Shown here: positions 1 to 11,099 of the stretch, one piece after another | How the letters are laid out: the number at the start of each line of letters is the position of its first letter | How positions within the stretch are numbered: position 1 is the stretch's first letter | Source: Candidatus Hepatoplasma crinochetorum | GTDB lineage: Bacteria; Bacillota_I; Bacilli_A; Mycoplasmatales; Hepatoplasmataceae | Length of the DNA stretch: 64,000 nucleotides | Direction of reading: 5' to 3' | Assembly (NCBI GenBank): GCA_001179805.1 | Contig: CWGI01000001.1 | Coordinates: 186,001-250,000, forward strand | Program-made: the position numbers and the translations under genes | Notes under the pieces: model-generated | Database searches by the model: none | Told to the model about the DNA's origin: nothing | The model's input: only the letters and a program-made list of their open reading frames with translations

Positions 1-36
1 ATATTGTTTAAATAAGATTTTTGTATAATAATACAT
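1..36 (-). CDS. possible start of a further gene (partial)
   Basis: An ATG at 34-36 on the minus strand follows a purine-rich stretch (GAGAG, about 6 bases upstream) and lies 24 bases after the stop of the double ABC ATPase. The twelve codons that remain in the window are open and give a hydrophobic, Tyr-rich start (MYYYTKILFKQY). It could be a further gene of the same operon, but too little is visible to assign it. Confidence 0.3.
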   Translation of the reverse strand, partial: MYYYTKILFKQY

Positions 37-60
37 TTCTTTCTCTCTTTTTACCTATCT

Positions 61-2520
61 TTATAATTTTATTTTCTCTTTGTCAATTTTATCAGAGATA
101 TTATAATTATTTTCTACAGTATCTGATTTTAAATTTAATTTATCTAAATTAATAAATTTATTATTAACATCTTTATAAATATCAATAAAAACTTTTCTTA
201 CATTTGCAAGTGTCATTTTTTTAACATTGTGAATTTGTGAAACTTTTCCATCTTTTAAAATCACAAGTTTATCGACCAAACGATAAACTTCACTTGGATT
301 ATGACTAATTAAAACAAGATTAGCATTTGTTTGATCTAAATAATATTTAATATATTGATTAATTTCTTGAATTGATTCTACATCAAGACCAGTTGAAATT
401 TCATCTAAAATTAATAGACTAGGTTGTTTTAAAAGTGCAATTATTACATTTAATCTTTGTCTTTCTCCTCCTGATAAAATATCACCATTTGATTTTAAAA
501 TATGATCTAATTTAAATATATTTACTAATTTTCAAAGTTCTTCTTCTGAAATTGCTCACATCGATGTGTTCAAAAATAAAAGTAAGATATCTTTTACTTT
601 CAAATCAGATGGAAATTTTGATTCTTGAAATTGCATTCCAATTTCATGTTTAGCAATTGATTTTGTCGGAGCAAAATAATATTTTATTCTTCCGGTTGTG
701 CTATTCAAAGTAGTTGCTAATATTTCTGTAAGTGTTGTTTTCCCGCTTCCATTTGGTCCCGTAATAGCTACTCTTTCTCCTTTATTAAAATTAAGCATAA
801 CTCCGTCAACAGCAGGCTTTATTCCAAAATATTTTTTAACGTTAATGATTCTTATCTGTTCTTTTTGATAATTTCTATAAAGTTCATTATTAAAAATTTG
901 TGAATATTGTTCAGGAATTTCTTTTAATAAATTATATTGATCATTTAAATAAATTTTATTTTCTTCTATTATTTGCTTATTTTCAGAAATTTCTTTTTCT
1001 ATTGTCGTAATATTTTCCTGATTTAAAATTATTCTCTTATCTTTTCTTGCTGCTTTTTTCTGTTTATTTAATTCAAGTTTACTATTTTTTTCTTTTTTTA
1101 ATAAATGAGTGTTTTTGGTTTTATTTTCATCAAATATTGCAATTAATTTCTGATATATATCAACAACTTTTTCTTGAATTGAATAAACCTTATCATCTAT
1201 TTTATTTAATTTTGAATTAACTTTTCATATTTTTCGATCAACTCTTCTAATTTTTTGGTCAATTAAATTTTTTGTTCGTCTTTTTTCTTTGTCTAATTCA
1301 ATTGTTTTTTCAATTAATGTATCTTTTTTTTCATTTAAAATACTTATTTTTGTTTTATATTTATAGATTTCAGATTTAATTTTAATAATTTTTGTATTTT
1401 TTTGATCAATATAAACTTTAAATTTTTCAACTTTATCATATTTTTTTTTGATATTTCCAGTTAATCGAAATATTGAATCATAAAATCTTCCCTTAACATA
1501 TTTTTTTTCTATATTAAATTTAAAATCAAAACTTATTTCTTCTTCATTTCTTTTAATAAAATCAAAAAAATTTGTTTCTGTTAATTTTGTAGAAGGCATT
1601 TCAAGCGAAATTTGTCCATTTTTTAATAAAAAAACCTTATCTGTAAGTGATTTTATTTCTTCAAGATTATGCGAAATTAAAATAACAGTTACATTATTTT
1701 CTTCAATATATCTTTTAAATAAATCAATAACTCTTTCATAAATATCAATATCAAGACCTGTTGATAATTCATCTAGAATTAATAATTTAGGTTTTTTTAT
1801 AAATGCAAGAAAGAGATTGATACGTTGTTTTTGTCCACCTGAAAGAGAAATCAAAGTTGAATTATAAAATTTATCTATTCCAAATTCTTTTATTAAAATT
1901 TTTAACTCTTGATTAGAATAACGAATTTTTTTACTAACCATTCTATTAAAAAAAGCAATAATTTCACTTACTTTATATCCTTCTGGATAATTTAATTTTT
2001 GAAATTGAATTCCAATACTATCTCCCAAATCTTCTCTTGATTTTCCAAAATAATAAATAAGTTCACCAGATGTTGCATTTTTAACTGCCGAAATAATATC
2101 AGCAAGTGTTGTTTTTCCTGAACCATTATGACCGATAATTGAAACACGATCACCTTTTTTAATTTTTAAATTAACTCCTTTTAAAACTTCTCTTTTTCCA
2201 AAATTTTTATGGATATCCTTTAATTCAATAAAATAATTATCCTTAAAAATATTTTCAAATTTTTTAATTTGCTCAAAATAATAATTTTCCTGTTCATTAT
2301 TTAAATTAATTTTATTCTCTTCTGTTTTTGATAAATTATCTTTATTATCTGGCTTATTAATTTTTTTTTGTAAATTATTTTTATTATCGATTATTTTTTT
2401 ATATTTATGTACAACTTTTAGATATTCGACATTTAAAAAAACTGTTTTAAAATCACTTTTTTCTTTTTGTTTAACTTCTTCTTGTTTATTTTGTTTTTCG
2501 TTTTCAAATTTGCTTTTCAT
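61..2520 (-). CDS. Double-domain ABC transporter ATP-binding protein
   Basis: An 819-residue protein when TGA is read as Trp (TGA codons near 1225 and 556 split it otherwise). It carries two complete ABC ATPase domains. Domain 1 (about residues 95-320) has Walker A GHNGSGKTT at 130-138, signature LSGGQ, Walker B LLILDE and the H-loop ISHN. Domain 2 (about 550-800) has Walker A GPNGSGKTT at about 588-596, LSGGERQ, LLILDE and ISHN. The two domains resemble each other closely, including a shared pattern around IGxQFQ, so they look like an internal duplication. A Lys/Glu/Asn-rich linker of about 200 residues, probably coiled coil, joins them. The gene is last of a unit with two multi-spanning permease genes just upstream, so it should energise that transporter from the cytoplasm. 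Export is likely from the ABC-2-like permeases; the substrate is unknown. Confidence 0.85.
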
Positions 2521-2590
2521 TTTCTTAAAATTAAATAGAATACCACTTAATAAATATTTTACATTTTTTAACTTTTATTTAATTTAAAAG

Positions 2591-3937
2591 TTAATAAGAT
2601 TCCTTTTTAAAATAAGATATAAAAAATCCTAATAATCAATATAAAATGATATAGATATAAGGAAATGTTAATGTTAATCATCATCCAGCATTTGTCGCTC
2701 TAAATGGTAAAAATTCAATATCTGAATATGTATCAACGGCATTTAAATTAACAATATCAATATCATCTGTTTGCGGATTTAATGTAAAAAGAAAAATATC
2801 AGTATAATCAGGAAAAGTAGAATCATTTATTGGTGGAATATAATTTGGATCATATGGAATTATATTCATATCATGATAAAAAGCACTAAATAACATTTGA
2901 TTTATATGATAAAAAGGATAGATTTGGGAAAGAATTCATAAAAATGATTTTGTATTTAAATCACCAAAATTTGTAACTTCATAATAGCGATAATTTATAA
3001 TTGTCATCTCATCTTCAGAAATATATGAAATATCATGTATTGCAACTTGCGAAGGTGAAATACTTATTAAATAAGGATCATCAATCGTTCCCGATCCTGT
3101 TATTTCAACATAATTAGAATTTGGATTTATAAAAAAACCTTTATATTCGTTTTGCAAAACACCATTTGAATTATATTGACTATAGTCAATTTTTGATCCT
3201 TCAAAATTAGGTCCAAAAGCAAAAAATAAACATCCCCCAAAAATTAAATTTAATAAAATTATTCCTGAAGTAATTACAAAAAAACCTTTAATGCTCTTTG
3301 AATTAACTTGAATTGCAAATGATAATGCAAAACAAATTGTTGTAATTAGTAATAAACAATATATAATAACTCCTCAACCAATATTTATAAAAGAATAATC
3401 AACAGAAAAAAATTGTTGACCTTGAAATCTTGGAACTCCAACAGGATAAGGAAAAACAGGTCAGATAACACCTATTCAATACATTAAAGAGGTAAAAACA
3501 ATCGTAAATAACATTACAATCATATTAGAAAATATCATTAATAAAAAAATTGAAGTATATATATAAAATCTATATTTACGACTTATTGAAAAATTATTAT
3601 AAAAGGTTGAATTACGAATATTATAAAAATATATACCATAAACCAAAAATCCGCTTATTAAAAAATTAAATGCTAATGTCGGTGTTATACCAAAAAAAGG
3701 TGGAAATATTAGACACATTGTAACTAACATTATTAAACAAATTATCAAGATATAAATTGTTGAAACAGAGGTAAAATATTTTCGAAAAAACAATCAAAAA
3801 ATATTTCAAAAATTTTGCTTGGAATTTTGTAATTCTTTATAGGCTTTAATTTCAGAATCTAAATTTAATGAAATTTCTTTTTCGATCGTTAATTTTTGCT
3901 TTTTATTTAAATTTGAATTCTTTTTTAATTTTTCCAT
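2591..3937 (-). CDS. ABC transporter permease-like membrane protein
   Basis: A 448-residue protein (TGA read as Trp) with a charged, cytoplasmic-looking N-terminus of about 45 residues, then hydrophobic segments, a long polar presumably extracellular stretch (about residues 245-420) and a final hydrophobic segment at the C-terminus. It begins 6 bases after the stop of a second membrane protein of similar architecture and is followed by the double ABC ATPase, which is why it is called a permease subunit; no diagnostic motif was seen. The ATG at 3935-3937 is the first in frame. The ATPase has two nucleotide-binding domains and there are two permeases, so a heteromeric complex is plausible. Confidence 0.65.
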
Positions 3938-3943
3938 GATTAT

Positions 3944-5059
3944 TTAATTAGATCGATAATAAAATCATTTTACCATTTTAATTTGTTTTTTTATAAAAAA
4001 GAGTTCTATTAAAAAAGAGTATATTGAAATTACTATAAAAGAACCAAATAAAATAAAATCTCAAAGAATATTACTAAAATAAAAATAATCAATTTTCACT
4101 TCTTGACCAATATAAGAACTGCCTATAAGAGCATTATTATTAAGTAAAAGATTTATATATTCTTGAAAATTATTATAATGCATCGAGATATTTGAAAACA
4201 TAAATCTTGTTAATACATTTATATATCAAAAAGGACATAATAAGGAAAAAACGAAAGGAACAATATTATCTTCATAAAGTATTTGAGGTTCGACAATAAT
4301 TAAATTACTACTCGGATCATAATAACTTTCAGAATTATAAATTGGACTCGGATAAAATCAAGGTTGAAGCACACCCCCAAAACAAAAAGTATAAAAAAGA
4401 ATGAAAACAGTAATAAAAAGAAATTTTGCTTGACTTTTTACAAAAAGCGTAAAAAATAAGGCAATCAAATATGTAATTATTGTTGTAGCAAAGAAAAAAT
4501 ATACAAAAAGTCCTCAGTTTATCGAATTAAAAGTTGTTGTAATTTCAGTAAGATTAATATTGTAATTAAAAAATCAATCATTATATATATATCCTATTTG
4601 AGTCAAAATAAATATCAATAAAGTTACATAAACTGTAATTAAAAAATTTGAAATAAAAACAGTAATTAAAGTAGATATATACAAATTTTTTAATTTTATT
4701 TTATGATATTTTATTAAAGTAGATGATTTAATTCTAAAAAAACATGTAGAAAATACAAAAAAAGTAGAAACAATTAATGAAGAAGAATATATTCCTGCTG
4801 TAAGTAAATAAATTGGAGCAATTGTACCAAGAAATACAATAAAAAGAACAGGAATAAAATATAAAAAAAATGTAGTAAATGAAGTAAAATATTTTTTAAT
4901 ATGAAAATATAACATATCAAAAAAATCTATATTTCTATCAATATAGATATTGGATTTTATAATTTCTTGTAAATAAATAAAATCAAAATCAGCTTTCCAT
5001 TTTTGAATTTTATTATTTATTTTTTTATTAGTTTTTTTTTTTGTAACTTTTTTATTCAT
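3944..5059 (-). CDS. ABC transporter permease-like membrane protein
   Basis: A 371-residue protein with a Lys-rich N-terminus of about 20 residues, a pair of hydrophobic segments at about residues 55-100, further ones at about 125-160 and 170-215, a polar loop of about 80 residues, and a last hydrophobic segment near the C-terminus before a basic tail. The start ATG overlaps the stop of the upstream DUF2779 gene in a TAATG arrangement, which implies translational coupling. Layout and neighbours (second permease, then double ATPase) suggest an ABC-2-type permease subunit. The substrate cannot be inferred. Confidence 0.65.
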
Positions 5060-7026
5060 TAATTATATTCACTTATAAAATTAATTTTTTCTTTTGTTAA
5101 TAAATTAAAATTATAGTCATTATTTTTTACAAATTCTTTTAATTTTTGAAAAATAGCAACCATTAATAATGTATCATAACAACAATATTTAAGCATTGCT
5201 TCTCGAACATTATGTCAACTCTCATCATAATAACTATTATTTTGAATAAGTCAAATTTTTGCTTGCTTTGCTGATTGATCACCTTTTTGCACTCTTTTAT
5301 CTAAATTTTTATAGCTAATATCTGAAACAAAATGAGGTCCAATTACTTTTATTGAATAAGAACCTAAAAAATCAGGAGAATAATATCAATAATTAGAAAA
5401 TGGATCCATCATATCTAATGTTTCATTTCATATTTTTATTAAAAACAAATAATCAGGATTTTTTTGATTATTTTCAATGCGATTAATATAATTTAAAATA
5501 ATTCCTTTTTCAAATTGCTTATTATATGAAACATAACTTCCACTCCCATATTTTTGCATATCTTTTATGAAATTTTTTCAAAATTCTTCATAAAAATTTT
5601 TATTATTAGAAGCTAATCATTCTAAATGAACAACATTTTTTCCTGTTTTAAAATCAAAGTCTTCTTTATCCAAAATTACATGAATTGAATACTGATAAGG
5701 CACTTGTTCATATGTTGACATATTTTTAATTCGCGGAATTGCTTGTGAAACTGTTTCAAAATCATACATATAAATTATTTTTTGATATTCATTTAAATGA
5801 ATCTTTATTTTATCAAGCAAATTGAATTTTTTATTTGTAAGAATTGAATTTTTTTGAATAATTCTTTTATATTTTTTAGCATTATTGTCTTTTTTTAAAA
5901 AATTTATAAAATCTGCATTTTGTAAAATTTTTAAATTCTTATTTTGTAAAATTGTTTTTATTTTTAAATTGGTATTTTTAAATAAAGAAGGAGAAATAAG
6001 ATCTAAATTTTCTATTTGATCAATCTCCCTAATTTCATTATTAAATAGATTGCCTTTTTTTTTATTATTAAATCAACTATCTCCACCCAATAAAAAAATG
6101 CTTTTATAAATAGATACACCCATATATTTTAAAAAAAATGAAAAATATTCTGAATCTAAATAAGAAAAGTTTCGTTCTTCAAAATAATTTTTTTTTGGTA
6201 AATTAGATTTTCGTTGATTTAATTTTATTTTTTCTAAAAAATTATCAAAATTAGAAAATATATCATAATATTCTTCTTTATTAAAAATTTCCTTTATTAA
6301 AAATCCTTTTCCTTCCGAAAGGGATTTTTTTAAGTTTTTCGGTTTTGACTTAAAATAACAATTATGTTCTTCAAAAAGATTCAATAAATTAAATTGAATT
6401 AAATCATCTATTTCAACTTGATTATTATTTGAGTATAATTCAAAATTATTATTTAAAATTGTTAAGCGAAAAATTCAATCTTCAATTTTATAATTAAGTT
6501 TTTCTAAAATTTTAGCTTGAAACATAATATCAAGAGCATGATAATCTAAACAATTTGTAATTGCTTTTACTTCACAAAGTTTAAATTTTTGATTATTCTT
6601 AATTATTACATCGGTTCTAATTTTAAAATCATTATAAGAAAAGGCACCTTCAAAAATAATTATATTTCCTTCTTCTTTTAAAATTTTCTCTGTTTTATGA
6701 GCAATTATTTCAAAACTTGCTTCTTCTAAACTAAAATCATAAATTTTAAAATTCTGATCTTGAAATTTTTTTTTGTAATATTCTTTTGATCAAAAAGAGA
6801 CATCATTTCCATCGATAATTGTTGTTGGTAATTCTAATTCTGAAATATTTAAATCATGATTTTTTAAACGTTTATATCGATAATAAGATAAATTTTGTAG
6901 ATCTTTGTATTTTTCTGCTGCTTTTAAATAATTGTTATCATCTGTAAGTCAAGCAAAAAATTCTCCTTTTAAGTAATTTAAAAAAGTGTATTTAGTAAAA
7001 CTTTGCTTTCTATTATTAAAATTCAT
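5059..7026 (-). CDS. DUF2779 domain protein, putative nuclease
   Basis: A 655-residue protein in one frame when TGA is Trp. The first half contains a CEVKA motif near residue 145, typical of the lysine-containing strand of Cas4/RecB-like PD-(D/E)XK nucleases. At about residue 425 comes YDFETVS followed by AIPRI and a YEQVPYQYS block, the hallmark of DUF2779, where DFE is likely the first acidic motif of an RNase H/DEDD-type exonuclease fold. Later Asp residues in the C-terminal part (KYCCYDTLLM) could complete the site. This family is widespread in mollicutes; its role is not established to my knowledge, and nuclease activity is inferred from the motifs. The stop overlaps the ATG of the downstream permease (TAATG), placing it first in the transporter operon. 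Confidence 0.75.
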
Positions 7027-7047
7027 TATATTTTCTTTTGAAATTTG

Positions 7048-7071
7048 ATTATAATTAGTATTAATTATAAT
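7048..7071. promoter_or_regulatory. Palindromic divergent promoter between rpsT and the DUF2779 gene
   Basis: A perfect 10-base inverted repeat (ATTATAATTA, 4-base spacer, TAATTATAAT). It contains one TATAAT on the plus strand (7066-7071) and one on the minus strand (7048-7053), each suitably placed as a -10 box for rpsT and the DUF2779 operon respectively. No clear -35 was found for either. It would give about 15 bases of leader for the minus gene and about 65 for rpsT. Confidence 0.5.
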
Positions 7072-7142
7072 AGAATTTATTTTAATGACTAGAAGTTTTT
7101 ATTAATTAAATAAAAATAAGCAATTTAATAAATGGAGAATTA

Positions 7143-7388
7143 ATGGCTAATATAAAATCCAAAGAAAAACGCAGAAAACAAGATGATAAAAAACATCTAA
7201 GAAACAAAACACAAAAATCTAAAATCAAAACAGCAATAAAAAAAGCAAAACTTGATCCTACTGAAAAAAATAAAAATTATGCTGTAAAATTAATTGATCA
7301 AGCAGTGACATTAGGATTATTTCATAAAAATAAATCGGCAAGACTTGTTGCTCAAATTCAAAAATTAGAAACTAAAAAAGAGAATTAA
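7143..7388 (+). CDS. rpsT: 30S ribosomal protein S20 (bS20)
   Basis: An 81-residue, Lys-rich protein beginning MANIKSKEKRRKQ, the typical start of bS20, and continuing with the family pattern NKTQKSKIKTAIKKAK and a C-terminal part rich in Lys/Ala (KNKSARLVAQIQ). bS20 binds 16S rRNA in the body of the small subunit. Length is normal for the family. A GGAGAA ribosome binding site lies about 5 bases before the ATG. It is a single-gene plus-strand unit with its own promoter and is closed by an intrinsic terminator overlapping its stop codon. No TGA codon is used. Confidence 0.97.
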   Translation: MANIKSKEKRRKQDDKKHLRNKTQKSKIKTAIKKAKLDPTEKNKNYAVKLIDQAVTLGLFHKNKSARLVAQIQKLETKKEN

Positions 7389-7405
7389 ATATTCTCTTTT
7401 TTTTA
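7374..7405. terminator. Bidirectional intrinsic terminator, rpsT / GntR gene
   Basis: The sequence AGAGAAT, five-base loop TAAAT, ATTCTCT forms a 7-bp stem extended by A-tracts on the left and T-tracts on the right, so it works as a U-tailed hairpin in both directions. The rpsT stop lies in the loop (7386-7388), and the convergent GntR gene ends at 7403-7405. Confidence 0.8.
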
Positions 7406-8092
7406 TTTATTATTATCCATTTTTTTTATTTGTTCATTTTGATAATAATTAGGAAATATCTTTATCAAACTTATTCCGATTAATTTTTCATTTTTATCAA
7501 AATAATAATTAAATGTTGTAGGATAATACTCATTATTATCATTAAAAAGAAATCTGTCAAATTTTGTTGGTTTTGTAAGAATATTTTTTTGATAAATTTT
7601 TTTTATTAATTTACATTCAAAAATTTTTCTTTTCCCATTATTAAGTAACTCTTTTTCTGTTAAATTTAATATATTTTCAGTTAAAATTCAATTTATTGTG
7701 TAAAAAATTGTTTTATCTCCTTTAAAATATAATTTAATATATTTTAAACTCTTTTTACTCTCGTAATTAAAATTAAAAGGAAAATTTTCTTTTACAATTT
7801 TTGGAATTTTATAATTTATTGGATGACGGGAAAATGTCGCTAGTCTTGCCTCATCTTTAATTGTTCTTAAATTAAATTCAAAATTAAAAAATTGTGAAAC
7901 AAACACACCTTTTCCTTGTAAGGAAAATAGAAAATTTTTATCTACTAATTGACGAATTGCCTTTCTTACCGTTTCTTTTGAACAAAAAAATTGTTCGATT
8001 AATTCTTTTTCAGTTGGTATTTTATCACCAACTTTATACTTCTTTTTTCTTATATCAATAATTATTTTTTCTACTATTTCTTGTTGTTTCAT
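7403..8092 (-). CDS. GntR-family transcriptional regulator (HutC/UTRA type)
   Basis: A 229-residue protein. The N-terminal 70 residues are a GntR winged helix: KYKVGDKIPTEKELIEQF, then KETVRKAIRQLV and the wing LQGKGVFV, all at the expected spacing. The remaining 150 residues are of the length and predicted beta-rich character of a UTRA effector domain, although conservation is weak. It lies just downstream of the PTS glucose gene, separated by a terminator and with its own promoter, and is the obvious candidate regulator of that operon. Related HutC-type regulators bind phosphosugars; the ligand here is not known. One TGA (near 7688) is read as Trp. Confidence 0.88.
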
Positions 8093-8113
8093 ATTGTAAT
8101 TTATTTTAATTGT

Positions 8114-8150
8114 AAAATTTAGACATTAAAATTATAACATTCTTAAATTT
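8114..8150 (-). promoter_or_regulatory. GntR gene promoter with putative autoregulatory operator
   Basis: A TATAAT on the minus strand (8131-8136) lies 38 bases before the GntR start. It is flanked by an inverted repeat AAATTTA...TAAATTT, and the downstream arm reads TGTCTAAATTTTA, which recurs exactly at the promoter of the ptsG operon (10667-10704). A shared element at the regulator gene and at the neighbouring operon is what an autoregulated GntR operator would look like. Confidence 0.5.
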
Positions 8151-8153
8151 AAT

Positions 8154-8182
8154 AAAAATAACCTTAAAATAAGGTTATTTTT
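8154..8182 (-). terminator. Intrinsic terminator after the PTS gene
   Basis: A perfect 12-bp stem (AAAAATAACCTT, loop AAAAT on the plus strand, AAGGTTATTTTT) located 20 bases after the stop of ptsG and 62 bases before the GntR start. On the minus strand it ends in a T-rich tract, so it should end or reduce transcription between ptsG and the GntR gene. Confidence 0.8.
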
Positions 8183-8201
8183 ATTCTTTTTTATTACTTT
8201 A

Positions 8202-10154
8202 TTATTTATTATTTTTTTCTCATTCTTTATAAGTAAATCCTTGTTTTTTAAGCATTTGTAATTCTGCTTTAAATGTGTCTGCTTCAGCACCAAAGATAAT
8301 TTGCATTGAAATTCCACCAGAAAATTTAACGATTCCTTTTGCGCCCAATTTTTTCTTAATACTTTCTTCATCAACTTTTGTAGGATCAACAACTGAAAGT
8401 CTCAAACGCGTAATACAAGCGTTAATTGATTTTAAATTGTCAAAATCACCCAAATACCCAAGTAAACTTACTGTTCTCTCAAAACGAGGATTATTTTCAT
8501 CAAATTGTCCTCTTTTACTTGGAATAGAGGTAGATTTTTGCTCTTTTTTCGATTCTTTGGCTTCTAAATAATCTTTTTTACTTACAAGTTTCATTTCTTC
8601 ATCATTATCACCACGACCAGGTGTTTGTACATCAAATTTTAAAATATATCAACGGAAAAAGAAATAATAAATAGGCATATAAATTATTCCAATCGGAATA
8701 ACAACTCAAGCTGTTGTATTATATCCTGTTGCTAAAGGTAAAATTCCATATAAACAATAATCAATTATTCCACCAGAAAAAGTTAAACCAATTGAAGCTC
8801 CTAAAAGATCATCAACTCAGAATGAAATTCCTGCCATCAGTACATGAAATATATAAAGCATTGGTGCTAAAAATAAAAATGTAAATTCAATTGGTTCTGT
8901 AATTCCTGTTAAAAATGTTGTAAGAACTGCTGCTCCAATTAAAGATGTCGCCATTTCTCTATTCTCTTTTTTTGCACACATTATCATTGCAAATCCTGCC
9001 GCAGGAAGTCCAAATATCATAAATTGATATTTACCTTGTAAATACTGCCCTGGATTTGCACCCTCTGTTATACAATACACACATTCATTAGTCCCACTTT
9101 GAAAATCTAAACCTTGAACGGGAAGAAGATAATTATTAATATCTGTTGATGTACCTCCATTTCCGCTTGGATCAAAAATTCAATATCCATTTAAATTAAT
9201 AATATTTGATATTGCATCATTTTGTGTAACTCAATATTCTGTAGCTAATGAATTATAATCAAGTCCATAATTTTGAATAGCAAATCACATACTTTCATCT
9301 CCAGCAGCGACGACTAATTTCTCTCCTGTACTTGGATCAACAGCTATTATTTGCCCCCCCACCGATGTAAATCATAATGGTGTATAAAAAGCATGATGTA
9401 ATCCAAATGGAACCAATGCTCTTTCAATAATTCCAAAAAGTAAAGCATCAAATCCATAATTCATTCCTAGTAATAATTGACCAAACGAATCTAATCACAT
9501 TCCAATTAAAGGCCAAGTTACCAAGAATGCAAAAGCAATTAAAGGCATAAACATAAATGCAATAATTGGAACAGATCTTGTTCCATTAAAAAATCCTAAA
9601 AAATTTGGTAATTTTAAAGTATGAAAACGATTATATAATCAAGCAGCAACAAACCCAACAGTAATACCTCCAAATACAGATGTTTGTAAAGAGGTAATTC
9701 CCAATGTTGTTCCGACAACAGAGGTAGGCACATCATTATATCAAAGAATCTGATAACTAGTTAAAATACCATTATTATCAATATTTTCAAATATCAAAAC
9801 AGATTGTGTAACACAAAAAACTACATAACCTAAAAACCCCGTAAAAGCAGCAATTCCCGCTTCATCGGTATATGCAATTGCAATCGCGACAGCAAACAAA
9901 GCTGGTAGTGTTGCAAAAATAATATTACCTATATCTCGCATTATTATCGGAATTAAATATCACGCATTTGTTTCTTTATCTAAACCAACCGTATCCATAA
10001 TATTAATGATTCCCGACCCTACTCCTAAAAATAGACCTGCAATTGGAAGAACTGCAATGGGAAGCATTAATCCTTTAGAAAGTTTAGATAAAAATCCACG
10101 AACCCCTTCGCTCTTATAATCTTTTTTACGAGTATATTCTATATTTTTATCCAT
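8202..10154 (-). CDS. ptsG: PTS system glucose-family transporter, IIC-IIB subunits
   Basis: A 650-residue membrane protein (several TGA codons read as Trp). The N-terminal IIC domain opens with LSKGLMLPIAVLPIAGL and has about ten hydrophobic segments, the HHAFYTPLWF block, and GITEPIEF, the conserved sugar-site motif of the glucose superfamily. A long loop of about 80 residues before GANPGQYLQGK is typical of PtsG relatives. The C-terminal IIB domain has ACITRLRL at about residue 579, in which the Cys carries the phosphate. No IIA domain is attached, so IIA must come from elsewhere. AAAGGGA precedes the ATG by 6 bases. It imports and phosphorylates glucose or a related sugar. A small membrane gene lies 29 bases upstream, and a GntR regulator lies downstream. 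Confidence 0.92.
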
Positions 10155-10183
10155 TGTATCCCTTTATAAAATTTTAATTAAAA

Positions 10184-10612
10184 TTAATTAATTTTTTCTA
10201 CTTGTTTTTTTTCTTTTTTTGAATCATTTTTTATTTTTTTTTTGTTTAAAGAATTAGTTTTAACAACTGAATAATTTCTTCATTTTGCAAAATATTTTTT
10301 CATAAATATTGCAATAAATTGAAAAAATATGTAAAGAACTCCACAAACTATTATTGCAACTCTATGAATTTCATCATCATTTAAAACTACATTGTAGGCA
10401 TCAACACCAATTAAAATAATAATTGTTGGAAATATGATCATAAATAAAATACGTGAAAAAATATTAAAAAATCGATATCAAAAATATCCTGTTTTTGGTT
10501 TTATTTTTTTGTCAATTTTTTCAATAAAATTATTTATTGAATTTTTAATCTTAAGATAAGATTTTTTTATTTTTTGTTTTAAATTGACAAAAAATTGTTT
10601 AAATTTTGACAT
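10184..10612 (-). CDS. Small two-span membrane protein upstream of ptsG
   Basis: A 142-residue protein: a basic N-terminal region of about 45 residues, two hydrophobic segments at about residues 52-75 and 85-108, and a Lys-rich C-terminus. Not recognised as a known family. AAAGGA is well placed before the ATG. It is the first gene of the putative ptsG operon, directly after the palindromic operator region, so it may be co-regulated with glucose uptake. Function unknown. Confidence 0.7.
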
Positions 10613-10666
10613 TTTTTTCCTTTAATTTATTAAAAATATATTTTTTTAAAAAAACAATATCTAATA

Positions 10667-10704
10667 AAATTTAGACAATATATCTATATTTGTCTCAAAA
10701 TTTA
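10667..10704 (-). promoter_or_regulatory. Inverted-repeat operator at the ptsG operon promoter
   Basis: An imperfect palindrome centred on ATATCTATAT: left arm AAATTTAGACAATATA, right arm TATATTTGTCTCAAAATTT. It lies 55-92 bases before the first gene of the PTS unit. On the minus strand a TTGAGA within it could serve as -35. The TGTCTAAATTTTA half-site also occurs at the GntR promoter, suggesting that the adjacent GntR protein binds both. Confidence 0.55.
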
Positions 10705-10722
10705 ATTTATTGTTTTCTTTTT

Positions 10723-11025
10723 TTAAACAAAAGCACTAATAGCAAGATAAAATAATCCCAGTCCAACAAGTAAAAATAGAAAGCCTGTAAAAATTATTAT
10801 ATGATATTTATATTCATATCAAAATCCCCTAAAAGAACCAATTGACTTATTTTCTCTATCTCTTCTAACTCTTGAATTTCATTGATCTCTTTTTTGTGAA
10901 AAATACATTCAAAAAAATCAAACAGTCAATGCAAGAAAAACTACCGCTAATATTATTTCTACAATCGCAACTGTTTGATCTTGATTTTCTAAATTTTGCG
11001 CAAAAAAAAACCAACTTATATTCAT
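10723..11025 (-). CDS. Small two-span membrane protein
   Basis: A 100-residue protein with an N-terminal hydrophobic segment (about residues 15-42), a basic loop with WNSRVRRDRENK, and a second hydrophobic segment near the C-terminus ending in AFV. The ATG at 11023-11025 is preceded by TTGGAA. It is the last gene of the long minus-strand block and comes 74 bases after the OppF-like gene. No family was recognised. Confidence 0.65.
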
Positions 11026-11099
11026 TTGTATTCCAAGAAAAAACAATAATTTAATTTTACATAAATTTTAATTTATTCAATCAAAATCAATCAAAATTA

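Noticed and set aside
556-2520. Genes that look fragmented (ABC ATPase, ptsG, parC, parE, aspS, smc, secDF and others) as pseudogenes or frameshifts
   Set aside because: Each break is exactly a TGA codon in the same frame, and the pieces join into full-length proteins with motifs in order. UGA is Trp here, so the genes are intact.
5059-7026. Defence system (Cas4-like nuclease plus transporter)
   Set aside because: The DUF2779 family is common in mollicute core genomes, and no other defence gene, repeat array or mobile-element mark is nearby.
8275-8571. Plus-strand open frame of 98 codons opposite ptsG
   Set aside because: It is antisense to the IIB domain of ptsG, has no ribosome binding site and no recognisable motif. 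Similar antisense frames at 12400-12603, 16180-16473, 24760-25089, 54451-54669, 55657-55887 and 63074-63370 were dropped for the same reason.
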